64,000 bases of DNA, taken from an uncultured Acidimicrobiales bacterium (GTDB taxonomy: Bacteria > Actinomycetota > Acidimicrobiia > Acidimicrobiales > SZUA-35). The position numbers and the translations under genes were made by a program. Where the stretch lies: NCBI GenBank assembly GCA_937922785.1, contig CALAJQ010000010.1:62001-126000 (forward strand), written 5' to 3'. How positions within the stretch are numbered: position 1 is the first letter of the stretch; each line of letters starts with the position of its first letter. The notes beneath the pieces were generated by a model. That model saw nothing but the letters and a program-made list of their open reading frames with translations, made no database searches and was not told the origin of the DNA. Shown here one piece after another: positions 51,773 through 61,600 of the stretch.

Positions 51773-52018
51773 CTAGACCGAAGCGGTGAGCCTGGCGTCG
51801 ATGTAGGCCGCCATCAGATCAGCTGTCTGGAAGTTCTCAAGGGTGATGTCGGCGGGATCGATTTCGATGCTGTAGCTATCTTCAATCCAACCGACAATGT
51901 CGAGCACGCCGAGGGAATCGACCAGGCCCGTTAACAGCAGATCCGTTGAGCCTTCAATCTCAAATGAGGAATCGAGGCTTACCTCGGTCTGGATGAAATG
52001 AATAAGTTTGCTTGTCAT
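51773..52018 (-). CDS. Stand-alone acyl/peptidyl carrier protein
   Basis: This is an 81-residue four-helix carrier protein. The phosphopantetheine attachment Ser is in TGLVDSLGVLDIV. Its short length, the L-V-D-S-L-G form and an acidic helix after it (WIEDSYSIEIDPADITLENF) resemble free-standing PCPs that carry proline for pyrrole formation (PltL/RedO type). The ATG overlaps the stop of the adenylation gene (ATGA), so the two are made together. Fatty-acid ACP is less likely, because that would normally sit with fab genes. Confidence 0.85.
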   Translation of the reverse strand: MTSKLIHFIQTEVSLDSSFEIEGSTDLLLTGLVDSLGVLDIVGWIEDSYSIEIDPADITLENFQTADLMAAYIDARLTASV

Positions 52019-53565
52019 GAGTTCTGCTCCGAGCCGAGTTTAGAGCGAACCGCTGTGCGGTCTATCTTGCCACTCGGCGTTTTAGGAAAGCTGCTTTGAA
52101 TAGATAACGATTGGGGTATGGCGTTTGGATGCAAACGTTTTTGGCAGAAACGCTTCACCTCTTTGAGATCAATCTCTGTGCCTTCAATCGGCACTAGCAC
52201 GGCTAATAGTCGCACTTCACTTGAAGTTTCTTGGGTTCCAGCCACCGCATAAAGAACATTGGGTGCTTCGCCAAGCACCGATTCGATTGCTTCAAGCTCG
52301 AGCCGCATGCCGCGGATCTTCACCTGGCTGTCTTTGCGGCCGTGAAACCAGTACAGACCGTCTTTGTCCTTACTGACAATGTCGCCTGTCTTGTACCAGT
52401 CGGGACCGTCGGCCCGAGGATGAGAGGCCGATGCTGTCAGCTCTGGGTTTTCCCAATAGCCAGACATTCGGGTTACCGCAGACACCCAAAGTTCGCCTTT
52501 TTCGCCATCAGGCACCGGCGCACCGCTGGGGTCGACCACAAGAAGTTCGGCGCCCGGCCACGCTGGCCCTATGGATGATCCCCGCTCAGGGTCTGGCGGT
52601 CCATCCAAGTGGTACACGTTGCAAGCGTTAACCTCAGCGGGTCCGTACACGTTGCACAGTGCCGCATTTGAGAACGCCTCAGACAACTTCACCAGCGCGG
52701 CAGGCGGATACCGCTCGCCAGCAAAAAGAATCTTGGTGACCTTTGAAACGTCTCGCTGGTCAAGCGCTCCACGATCCACAATTGACTGCAGCAAAGTCGT
52801 CACCGCATAGAACATGGTCCCGCTGTGCTCTTCGACTCGGGCCGTCAGGCTTGCCGGGAATCGAAGTTGACCTTCGCTCAACATGATCACTGACGTTTGG
52901 GCAAGCGGGCACGCATAAAGCTCGAGAGTTCCCATGTCAAAGTGGGCGGCCGAAGTTGCGACCAACCGGTCATCGGGCCCCATTTTGTGGGCCTCAACGG
53001 CCAACCGGGCATAAGCCAGACCACTGCGATGGGTGTGCAAGATGCCCTTGGGCTCACCCGTGGAACCCGAGGTGTAAACCAAGTAGGCCGGATCTTCTGC
53101 CTTTACTTCGGGGAGCTTTGCGATTTCATCTGGTGTGGGCTCAAGTTCTGTGATTTTGACCATCCGCTCATCGGTTGGATCGTCAGACACAAGAACAACG
53201 TCAAGCTTGTTGCCCGCCGACCAGGGGTCGTATTTGGTTACCACTTGGGTCTCGCCGATAACGGCGCTGGCACCAGAATTGGCCAGTACTGCGTGGACTG
53301 CTGGAACTGGGGCAAGTGGGTCAATAGGCACGAGAATGGCGCCAGACATCAAGATTGCGTGAATCGCTTCGAACGTCTCATGGCCCTTGGTTCTCATCAC
53401 CGCTACGCGATCGCCTACCTTTACACCTGATTCGACCAGCTGCACGGCAAGTCTTTTGGCCCGTGAGTAAGTCTCTGACCAGGTAAAAGACCTATCAAGC
53501 CCAATTAGGGATATTCCCGTTGGATTTTGCGTTGCTGCATCCGAAAGGAGGGTGGCCAGCGTCAT
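52015..53565 (-). CDS. Free-standing adenylation enzyme, probable L-prolyl-AMP ligase
   Basis: This 516-residue NRPS-type adenylation protein starts at ATG 53565 (ATG 53622 would add 19 residues). It has VYTSGSTGEPKGILHTH (A3), VYGPAEVNACN (A5), YKTGDIVSKDKDGLYWFHG (A7), KDSQVKIRGMRLELEAIE (A8) and the catalytic Lys in TPSGKIDR (A10). Read by eye against the GrsA pocket, the specificity residues are D-M-L-Y-L-A-V-A-C-K. Seven of ten match the D-L-L-Y-L-A-L-V-C-K code I recall for the prolyl-AMP ligase PltF. It should load the overlapping carrier protein. Start and code need alignment to confirm. Confidence 0.82.
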   Translation of the reverse strand: MTLATLLSDAATQNPTGISLIGLDRSFTWSETYSRAKRLAVQLVESGVKVGDRVAVMRTKGHETFEAIHAILMSGAILVPIDPLAPVPAVHAVLANSGASAVIGETQVVTKYDPWSAGNKLDVVLVSDDPTDERMVKITELEPTPDEIAKLPEVKAEDPAYLVYTSGSTGEPKGILHTHRSGLAYARLAVEAHKMGPDDRLVATSAAHFDMGTLELYACPLAQTSVIMLSEGQLRFPASLTARVEEHSGTMFYAVTTLLQSIVDRGALDQRDVSKVTKILFAGERYPPAALVKLSEAFSNAALCNVYGPAEVNACNVYHLDGPPDPERGSSIGPAWPGAELLVVDPSGAPVPDGEKGELWVSAVTRMSGYWENPELTASASHPRADGPDWYKTGDIVSKDKDGLYWFHGRKDSQVKIRGMRLELEAIESVLGEAPNVLYAVAGTQETSSEVRLLAVLVPIEGTEIDLKEVKRFCQKRLHPNAIPQSLSIQSSFPKTPSGKIDRTAVRSKLGSEQNS

Positions 53566-53662
53566 AAGTAATGAAGCTACTAATAGCGATCCTGAGCGAA
53601 CAGGGTCAATTCCCCATCCCATAGGTCCAATGGCCCCCGATAATTAGAATTTGGTTACCCAG

Positions 53663-54832
53663 ATGGCACTCTCCCCTACTGAAATCCTCTCGGCGATGAC
53701 AACGCTGGATGCGCCGCGCAAACTTGAAGCGGCGAAATGGGGAGCTGAGAACCTGCCTTACTCTGAAATGCGGCCGTTCGATCGTTCGATTTGGAAGACT
53801 GCCGCCGAGTTCGGCATCCAAGCCACAATGATGCCCGTTTCCTACGGAGGCGACGGGTGCTCGGCCGTGGAGGCAATGTTGTTGTTCGAAGGACTTGGCT
53901 TGGGAAGTCCTGACAACGGGACAACTTTCGCACTAGCTTCCCAGACCCTGGCTATGCAACGAGGCTTGGCCGCATCGGCCTCAGAGGCACAAGCTGAAAG
54001 ATGGTTGCGACCGTTGATCAGCGGAGACGCCATCGGATCGTTCGCTATGACCGAGCCTGCGGCTGGGTCTGACACCGGTGCTATCACAACCACTGCCGAC
54101 CTCCAGCCGGACGGATCCTTCATTCTCAACGGCGACAAGACCTGGGTGACTTTGGGACCCGAGTGCGACGTTGTCATCGTGTTTGCCACCACCGACCCCG
54201 CAAAGAAGCACTGGGGAATCACGGCGTTTGTTGTGGACGCCACGCTTCCCGGCGTGGAGCGAGGTCAGGCCATTTCCAAGATGGGCCTGAACAACTCACC
54301 GTTTGGAACCATGAGCTTCACCGACGTAGTCGTGTCGGCCGACGACGTGTTAGGCAAGGTTGGAGCCGGCGGAGCCATCTTCACAAACGCAGTAGAGGGT
54401 GAACGAGCCTTTCTTTATGCAGCCCAACTTGGGGCCATGGAACGTCTTCTTGACTCATCAATTGAAAGAGCCCGCAAGCGTCAGGCCTATGGGAAAACCA
54501 TTGGCTCTTTCCAAGCAATCTCCCACCGAATCGCCGACATGAAGCTTCGTCATGAGGCCTCACGACTACTTTTGTTCAAGGCGGCAATCTTGTATGACCA
54601 AGGTGGGTCACTGACCATGGCTGCGGCTTTGGCCAAGCTCCAGACCTCTGAAAGCGCCGTCACCTCAAGTGTCGACGCCATCCGCATTCACGGTGCTGAG
54701 GGTTACACGGCTGACTCCGGAATCGAAGTTGAGTTACGTGACGCAATCGGAGGGCTCTCGTTCTCTGGAACATCGGAGATGCAAAAGAACTTGATCGCCC
54801 GGCTCTTGCGACTTGAACGTCCACTTTCTTGA
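53663..54832 (+). CDS. Acyl-CoA-dehydrogenase-fold oxidase, candidate prolyl-PCP dehydrogenase
   Basis: This 389-residue flavoprotein starts at ATG 53663 (TTG 53651 is possible). It has the ACAD flavin motif FAMTEPAAGSDTGAITTTA, then GDKTWVTLG and KRQAYGKTIGSFQAISHRIADM. The C-terminal HGAEGYTADSGIEVELRDAIGG and GTSEMQKNLIARLL complete the fold. Position beside a prolyl-type adenylation enzyme and a free carrier protein suggests the PltE/RedW role, four-electron oxidation of prolyl-PCP to pyrrolyl-PCP. An ordinary acyl-CoA dehydrogenase or other PCP oxidation cannot be excluded. The NRPS gene follows after 2 bp. Confidence 0.78.
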   Translation: MALSPTEILSAMTTLDAPRKLEAAKWGAENLPYSEMRPFDRSIWKTAAEFGIQATMMPVSYGGDGCSAVEAMLLFEGLGLGSPDNGTTFALASQTLAMQRGLAASASEAQAERWLRPLISGDAIGSFAMTEPAAGSDTGAITTTADLQPDGSFILNGDKTWVTLGPECDVVIVFATTDPAKKHWGITAFVVDATLPGVERGQAISKMGLNNSPFGTMSFTDVVVSADDVLGKVGAGGAIFTNAVEGERAFLYAAQLGAMERLLDSSIERARKRQAYGKTIGSFQAISHRIADMKLRHEASRLLLFKAAILYDQGGSLTMAAALAKLQTSESAVTSSVDAIRIHGAEGYTADSGIEVELRDAIGGLSFSGTSEMQKNLIARLLRLERPLS

Positions 54833-54834
54833 AC

Positions 54835-57800
54835 ATGGAAAACGTCGAGGGAGTGCACCGGCTCACGCCGACCCAGGCCGGGATGCTCTATGAGATCCTG
54901 TCCAGCGACGACCCAAGCCTCTACTTCGAACAGGTTCGCGCTGACATCTCAACACCTGTGCAAACCGACAGTTACCGGGCTGCGTGGCAATCGGTCCTAG
55001 ATCGCCACGAGGCGCTCAGAACAATCATCGTTTGGGACGGCCTGGACGAACCTGTGCAAGTGGTTCGTCGAACGGTGGAAGTCAACTTCGAGTTTTTGGA
55101 CTACTCCGACCGGGCCGACCCCGCTTCAGAACTGGACCGACTTGCTAACTTGCAACGCGAGTCCGGCATTGAGCTAAGCAAGGCTCCGTTGTCTGCGGTG
55201 ACACTGGTCAAACTGGATGAGGTCCGCAGCCACCTGATTTGGAACTTTCATCACATCATCGCTGACGGCTGGTCTGCGGCGATCGTCATGGATGATGTTC
55301 TAGCCGCCTATGACTCCACGGGTTCTCCAGCAGCCAGTCACGAAACCGAAGCGCCCAAGTTCTCCGACTACATCGGTTGGGTTCTTGCCCAGGACCGCAG
55401 CGCTGGGCTGCAGCACTGGAAGAACTTGCTGGCCGGCGTCGAGGCGCCAACTCGTTTTGCACTGTCAAGTAACGAGCCCGTAGACGACGGTCGCTACCTG
55501 GCCCGCCAAAACGAGATACTCCTCGATGAAGAACTAGCCGATCAGATCCAGACCAAAGCCCGAGACCTGCGGGTAACAACTAACACTGTTTTGCAGGGGG
55601 CATGTGCTCTAGCACTTTCGGCATTCTCCAACGAGAGTGACGTGACCTTTGGTGTGACCACCGGCGGCAGACCAAGTGAACTGCCAGGCATCGAACGCGC
55701 CGTCGGCATGTACCTCAAGACTTTGCCGTTTCGGGCTGACACCGCCCAAGCTATCTCGACCGCCCACTGGTTGTCTCAGTTGCAAGATCAACAATTAAGT
55801 GCTGACGAGCATGCCCACATAGGCCTGGCCGAAGCCATTGCCACTACCGATCTGGCCGGGGCACAGTCGCCATTCGACTTGGTCTGGATTTATGAAAACT
55901 TCCCCAAAGCTGAGACCGAGAGAGGTCTAGAAGTTCTGGTCAAGTCAGTCTTTGAACAGACCAACTACCCGATGACCATCATGGCTGGCCCCAAAGATGG
56001 TCGCCTGTCAGTCAACGCTCTGTATAACGGAAACCTCTTGAGCGACGACGCTGTTGCCGCTTTCCTGAGCTACCTCGGCGCCGCCGCCGGGGCCTTGGTC
56101 GCTGGGGCATTGGTCGCCGGGGCCGACAAGCCACTGAACGAATTGAACTTCTTAAGCCTGGCGGAGACCGCCACACTCGTTCAGAGCGGCGAGGGTCCGA
56201 AAACCGAGCTGAGTAACGATCTTCTTCACGAACTCTTCGATGCACAGGCCGCCCGACGCCCGCATGAGACTGCGTTGATAGGCGACGGAGCCAGCCTCAC
56301 CTATGACCAACTTCGAACCCACAGCAATTGGCTCGCGGCCGACTTGGTCCGAGCTGGAGTTACGCCGGGATCCGCTGTAGGCGTGCAGGCTAAGCGCTCG
56401 GTGGAGACCGTTATTGCAATGCTCGCGGTGGTCAAGGCTGGCGCGGCGTATGTGCCACTAGATCCTTCGCACCCCCAATCGCGACGCGAAACAATCATCG
56501 CCGATGCCCAGACAGTAAAGGTTCTCACCTCTGCAGACCTCAAAGACCTGGGACACTCTGAAGACCGTCCTGCGGTCGAGCGGACGCCGCAAGATCCGTT
56601 ACTGATCACCTTCACTTCTGGCTCAACGGGAGCACCGAAAGGCGTGCCAGTTCATCACCGAGGCGTGATCAACCGCCTGCAATGGCAATGGGACGCCTTC
56701 GGATCAGATCCGACGGAAGTAATGACTCACAAGACGAGTTTCACCTTTGTTGATCACCTGTTCGAGCTTTGGGGCGGGTTGTTGGCGGGCCGGTCAGTGG
56801 TGGTGATCGGCGAAGATGTCGCCGGTAATCCGGACGAGATGATCAATGTGCTGGCCAGGCACAACGTCAGCCAGATTTCACTTGTCCCTTCGTTGCTAGC
56901 GGTCCTGTGTGAATTCGACGATCTGGCCATCCGCCTGCCTGCGCTGAAGCTCTGGACCGTTTCCGGCGAGCCGATGTCGGCTGATCTGGCCCAACGGTTC
57001 TATGACCTCGTGCCCCAGGCCACTCTTGTCAACTTGTACGGCATGTCTGAAGCAAGCCAAGACTCCACCTGGTTCCAAATCCCAAACCCGGTAGGTCAGA
57101 CCGTGCCGATCGGGCAGGCAATCTCGAACATGACCACCTACGTTGTCGGGCCCAACAACCGGCTCAGCCCAAACGGAGTGGTGGGCGAACTGTGCTTGTC
57201 TGGCGATGGCCTTTCGCTCGGCTACCTAAATCGACCTGATCTCACAGCCGACAAGTTCACGCCCAACCCTTTCGGACCGGGCACCCTTTACCGAACCGGA
57301 GATCTAGCCCGGCGTCGCAGCGATGGAAATCTCGAGCTGGTTGGCCGAGTCGATCGCCAGGTCAAGATCAGAGGCGTGCGGGTTGAGCCCGAGGGAGTCG
57401 AGACTGCTCTACGTTCGCTCGACTCTGTAGATCAGGCCGCGGTCATATCCGTCGACTCAACTTTGGTGGCCTACGTCGTTGGCGCCTCGGCAGAACCAAA
57501 GACAGTCCGGTCCCAAATGGCTGAACTGGTTCCAGATGCAATGGTGCCAACAACTGTTGTCATAGTCGACGCAATGCCCCTAACCGCAAGCGGCAAACTG
57601 GATCGCCAGTCTCTGCCCGCCATCGATACCACATCAGCTGGCCAGGATGAACGCCATTCGAACCGTCCAGATCGTTCAGAGTGGTCCCCCGAACTGACGG
57701 CCATGATCGGCCTTTGGAGTGACCTGCTAAACACTCAAGTCGGACCCGACGACGACTTCTTCTCATCTGGCGGCCACTCATTGATGGGACTGCGCCTGTT

Positions 57801-58671
57801 CTCACGAATCAAGAAGGATTTGGGTTACTCGCTTTCGCTGTCTCAGTTAGCAACCGCCAACACGCCTCGGACCTTGCTGGCTGCTGCTCAGTCCAAGCCT
57901 TCATTGGAATGGACTCACCTTGTGCCCATGTCTTCAGAGGGCCAGACCAACCTGTTTTGTATGCACGGAGCTGGCGGCAACATTTTGAATCTGCGTGATC
58001 TCGCTTCGGCCCTCGCCCCTCAGCGTCGCCTGATTGCGGTGAAGGCAACCGGCGCCGACGATGATCGGCCCCTGCCTGAAACAATGGACGAGCTACTTGA
58101 CCCCTACGTAGCCGAGATTGACCAGTTCCAGCCCACTGGAGCCCTGGCGATTGCCGGATTCTCTAACGGTGGTCTAGCCGCCTATGAAGTGGCACGACGG
58201 CTGATCGAGCGAGGTCGCACGATCTCAGGAGTGATCCTGCTGGACACCTTTCACCCGAGCGCCAAACCTCAGGCCTATGGTTTGGACCGCCACTTGGATG
58301 ACATCAAACGGGATCCAATCGGCACCATCAAGTTCAAAGCGAACGAGTACGCAGGCAAAGCCAGAATCGCCGCGATCGACAAGTTTGACTGGGCGAGCAG
58401 TCGTTGGGAGGCCGAGGCCACCCATGCAAATCTGATGCGGAACAATATCAAAATTTGGGCGGGCTACGTACCCACCAAGCTTGGCGCCAAGGTCAGCTTG
58501 CTTAGCGCAGCCGACACCCATCCGAACTGGCTACACCTCGGCTCAAGCCGACAATGGCCGGTGGATCTCGGCATTGAGGTTGTGACGGTCCCTGGAGATC
58601 ACACAACACATGTCGAAGGCGAGAACGCCCCAGCCACGGCTGAAGCGATCCAACGTCAGCTAGCTCTCTAA
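54835..58671 (+). CDS. NRPS module C-A-PCP-TE (termination module, beta-alanine-like code)
   Basis: This protein is about 1,278 residues. The condensation domain (to about residue 430) has HHIIADGW at 55249-55272. The adenylation domain has FTSGSTGAPKG (56611 on), NLYGMSEASQ, YRTGDLARR and the Lys of ASGKLDR. A carrier domain follows with the attachment Ser in SSGGHSLMG (about 57760), then a C-terminal thioesterase with the nucleophile in AGFSNGG (about 58160). The specificity residues read V-D-F-S-T-S-L-Q-D-K. Val in place of the usual first Asp, plus the D, S, L, D, K pattern, matches the V-D-W-V-I-S-L-A-D-K code I recall for beta-alanine, so a beta-amino acid is likely. A Gly/Ala/Val tandem repeat (GALVAGALVAG) sits in the C-A linker. 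TTG 54829 is an alternative start overlapping the dehydrogenase stop. Confidence 0.88.
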   Translation: MENVEGVHRLTPTQAGMLYEILSSDDPSLYFEQVRADISTPVQTDSYRAAWQSVLDRHEALRTIIVWDGLDEPVQVVRRTVEVNFEFLDYSDRADPASELDRLANLQRESGIELSKAPLSAVTLVKLDEVRSHLIWNFHHIIADGWSAAIVMDDVLAAYDSTGSPAASHETEAPKFSDYIGWVLAQDRSAGLQHWKNLLAGVEAPTRFALSSNEPVDDGRYLARQNEILLDEELADQIQTKARDLRVTTNTVLQGACALALSAFSNESDVTFGVTTGGRPSELPGIERAVGMYLKTLPFRADTAQAISTAHWLSQLQDQQLSADEHAHIGLAEAIATTDLAGAQSPFDLVWIYENFPKAETERGLEVLVKSVFEQTNYPMTIMAGPKDGRLSVNALYNGNLLSDDAVAAFLSYLGAAAGALVAGALVAGADKPLNELNFLSLAETATLVQSGEGPKTELSNDLLHELFDAQAARRPHETALIGDGASLTYDQLRTHSNWLAADLVRAGVTPGSAVGVQAKRSVETVIAMLAVVKAGAAYVPLDPSHPQSRRETIIADAQTVKVLTSADLKDLGHSEDRPAVERTPQDPLLITFTSGSTGAPKGVPVHHRGVINRLQWQWDAFGSDPTEVMTHKTSFTFVDHLFELWGGLLAGRSVVVIGEDVAGNPDEMINVLARHNVSQISLVPSLLAVLCEFDDLAIRLPALKLWTVSGEPMSADLAQRFYDLVPQATLVNLYGMSEASQDSTWFQIPNPVGQTVPIGQAISNMTTYVVGPNNRLSPNGVVGELCLSGDGLSLGYLNRPDLTADKFTPNPFGPGTLYRTGDLARRRSDGNLELVGRVDRQVKIRGVRVEPEGVETALRSLDSVDQAAVISVDSTLVAYVVGASAEPKTVRSQMAELVPDAMVPTTVVIVDAMPLTASGKLDRQSLPAIDTTSAGQDERHSNRPDRSEWSPELTAMIGLWSDLLNTQVGPDDDFFSSGGHSLMGLRLFSRIKKDLGYSLSLSQLATANTPRTLLAAAQSKPSLEWTHLVPMSSEGQTNLFCMHGAGGNILNLRDLASALAPQRRLIAVKATGADDDRPLPETMDELLDPYVAEIDQFQPTGALAIAGFSNGGLAAYEVARRLIERGRTISGVILLDTFHPSAKPQAYGLDRHLDDIKRDPIGTIKFKANEYAGKARIAAIDKFDWASSRWEAEATHANLMRNNIKIWAGYVPTKLGAKVSLLSAADTHPNWLHLGSSRQWPVDLGIEVVTVPGDHTTHVEGENAPATAEAIQRQLAL

Positions 58672-61600
58672 ACCACCCAGCAGGTCACCCAAGGCGGCCA
58701 TAGTTGTGGCGTCCACGCCTGTGGTCGCAATGTCAGAGACCGCATCAGGCGTCGCACTAAGGGCTTTAAGGTTTTCCACCGTCGCACGAGCCAGACGATC
58801 CAGTTTGTCTTGACTAATCTCAGCCTCGGCTCCATCCCAGTTGATGACCAGTTCTCCGTCGGCAATCCACGCCACCACACCGACCCGATGCGGGCGATGG
58901 TTTGTCTTGCCGACACCTGCGGTGAAGTTGCCAACTGACTCAAAGAGGTTGCCGGTGGGAATGGCCCGGTCAAGCTGACCTAGATAGTTAAACGCCAGAC
59001 CGGGGATCTGAGCATCCGGTGAACCGCTATCGAACCCTACGCCCAGACTCTCTACTGCGTTGATCGCACTCGACACTGCAACTAGCGCCGAAGCTGGGCT
59101 TGGCGCGGATCCGAAGTCCACTGCGACTGGGTACTGGCTGGTGAACCACCCGAGGGTCCTGGTGAGATCCAACTGTGGCGCCAACTCCGCATCACGGCCG
59201 TGGCTTTCAAGGGTCACTTCGAACTGAGTGAGACCTTCAATTTCACACCACGCCAAGCCAACCGCAGATACCAAAGAGGCTTCTAACCGGTCGGTAGTGA
59301 TCTCGTTGAACTCTTCTTGGCCCAAACTAATCTGAGAGTTCAGAGTCTCGGCCACTGGATGGCGCTCATCGTTGTGAGTAGTCACCACTGGCCAGTGCCC
59401 AGACAACGGTTGGCTCGAGATCGCTCGAGCCCAGTCAGCCTGGGACGAACCAATCGGGCCCAAGTCCACCGGCTGGTTGTCCCGGAGTTGCTCATAAGCT
59501 CGGGTCCAGTCGTCCAGCAGCGGCGCCCACGAAACACCATCAATGACGAGATGGTGAACCGCGACAAAGACCGAAACTGACCCAGCGGCGGGGAGCACGC
59601 CTACTGCAATAAGCCGGCCCGCCTCGATATCAAGAGTTGATTCGACGCTGGTCGCCACCTCTGCTTCATCGGTCCCGGCCTCGAATCTAATCAGGTCAAC
59701 TCTTGGGGCGGCGTCGGCGACGAACTGGGTCCAGCTGCCCGCAGACTTCAAGAAGCGGGACCTCAGAATGTCGTGGTAGTTGATGAGTTCTTGGATTGCT
59801 GCCTCGAACAGGTCAAAATCAGTATCACTATTGACACCGGCCCACAACGACTGCGTCCAGTGGTTGGGGTCAGCAAATTTCTGGTTGAAGAACCAGCGCT
59901 GCATCTCCAACAACGGCACCAAACCGGCCATCGGAACAGACTCAGATTTGGCCTCAGTTCCACTGGCGTCACTAAGGAGGCTGGCCAGCTCGTCGACGGT
60001 CGGGTTGTTGAATACGTCCCGAGGGCGAACTTCGAATCCAGCTTGGCGCATACGGGCCACAATTCTGATGTTGAGAATTGAATCGCCGCCAAGATCGAAG
60101 AAGTTGTCAGTCAAACCAACCGATTCCAAGCCAAGAACGTCGGCCCAGATCTGAGCGATCTCGCCAGCCTTGGGATCGGCGGCCGCATCGATTGGTTCAG
60201 AGGTCGAAGCTGAAACTGAGACTGAAGCTGACGGCAGAGCGGTCCGATCGACCTTGCCGTTTACGGTGCGAGGCAGCAGTTCCAACGCGGTGATGATCGC
60301 CGGAATCTCATGAGATGGAACCTGACCCACCAAGGCAGCCTTGATTCGATCGGGCTCGGCCGGATCCTCGGAGTTGGTGGTAGCAACCCAGGCCACAAGC
60401 CGCCCGTCTTGAGAATCTACCGCTGCGTCGGAGACCCCCTCAAGTGACATCAACTGAGCTTCGATCAGCTCGGGCTCAACTCGAAAGCCACGCACTTTGA
60501 CCTGTCTATCGACGCGACCCACAAAGCTGAGAAGACCATTCGCTCCAAGCCTGACAAGGTCACCAGTGCGGTAAAGCGTCCCGCTCAAACCCAGAGCGCT
60601 ATATTCCGACGCAGCCACAAAGCGGGCCGCAGTCTCTTTAGGTCGGTTCTGATAGCCGCCGGTTACACCGAAGCCGCCAATAAGAAGCTCACCGACTGCC
60701 CCAACAGCTACTGGGAGTCCGGCTTCATCAACAACAGCGCAGTCGACTCCGGGGATCGAGGTGCCAATCGGAACCGTTTCTTTGAGGGCCGAGTCGCCTC
60801 TTCCGAAATCTGCCGGGAACTGGTAGTGATGGCTCCAGACCGTGGTTTCGGTTGGGCCGTACTCGTTGTGTAGCTGTACTGAGCCGAGCTTGGCGAAGTG
60901 TGCTGTCACAAGTTCAGCAGAACAAGCTTCTCCGGCAACGATCACTGCCTTGAGGCCGATCAGGTCTTGACTGTCGGTTTCTTCAAGCAACACTCGATAG
61001 AGGGCGGGAACCGCCAGCAGGTGTGAGATCTTCATGTCTGAAATGACCGAAGCTAGATGTATCACGTCGGTGTGAAGTCCGTGTTCAGGAAGGACTAGCG
61101 CGCCACCAGTTGTTAGAGACCAGAACAGACCTACCATCGAGGAATCGAACGAGAAAGAGGACAGAAGCAAGAATGCTTTGGGATCGGCGCCATAGACCTG
61201 AGTTCTTGTCTGGGTGCTCTGGACGATGTTGCCGTGGGAAACCACAACGCCCTTGGGCTGACCGGTAGATCCCGAGGTGTAAATGAGGTAGGCCGGATCG
61301 TCTGCCGATGGGACCGGCAAGTTGACCTGTTGTTTGGTTGGGTCGCTGTTACTTGGGTCGCTGTCACTGATGACGACAGGCAGCCCCAGTTCTGAAGCCG
61401 CTTCTGCGTCAGACCTGGCCGCCACGACTGCTCGAAGTTCGCCGTCAGTTGCGATGAAGCGAAGCCTCGATGTGGGGTAGTCGGGATCGAGGGCAACATA
61501 GGCTGCACCGGCAGTTAAAACACCCACGATGCCAACGGCGGTCTGAGCTGAACGTGGGGCAAACACTCCCACCTTGTCTCCAATGCCAACGCCGGCTGCT

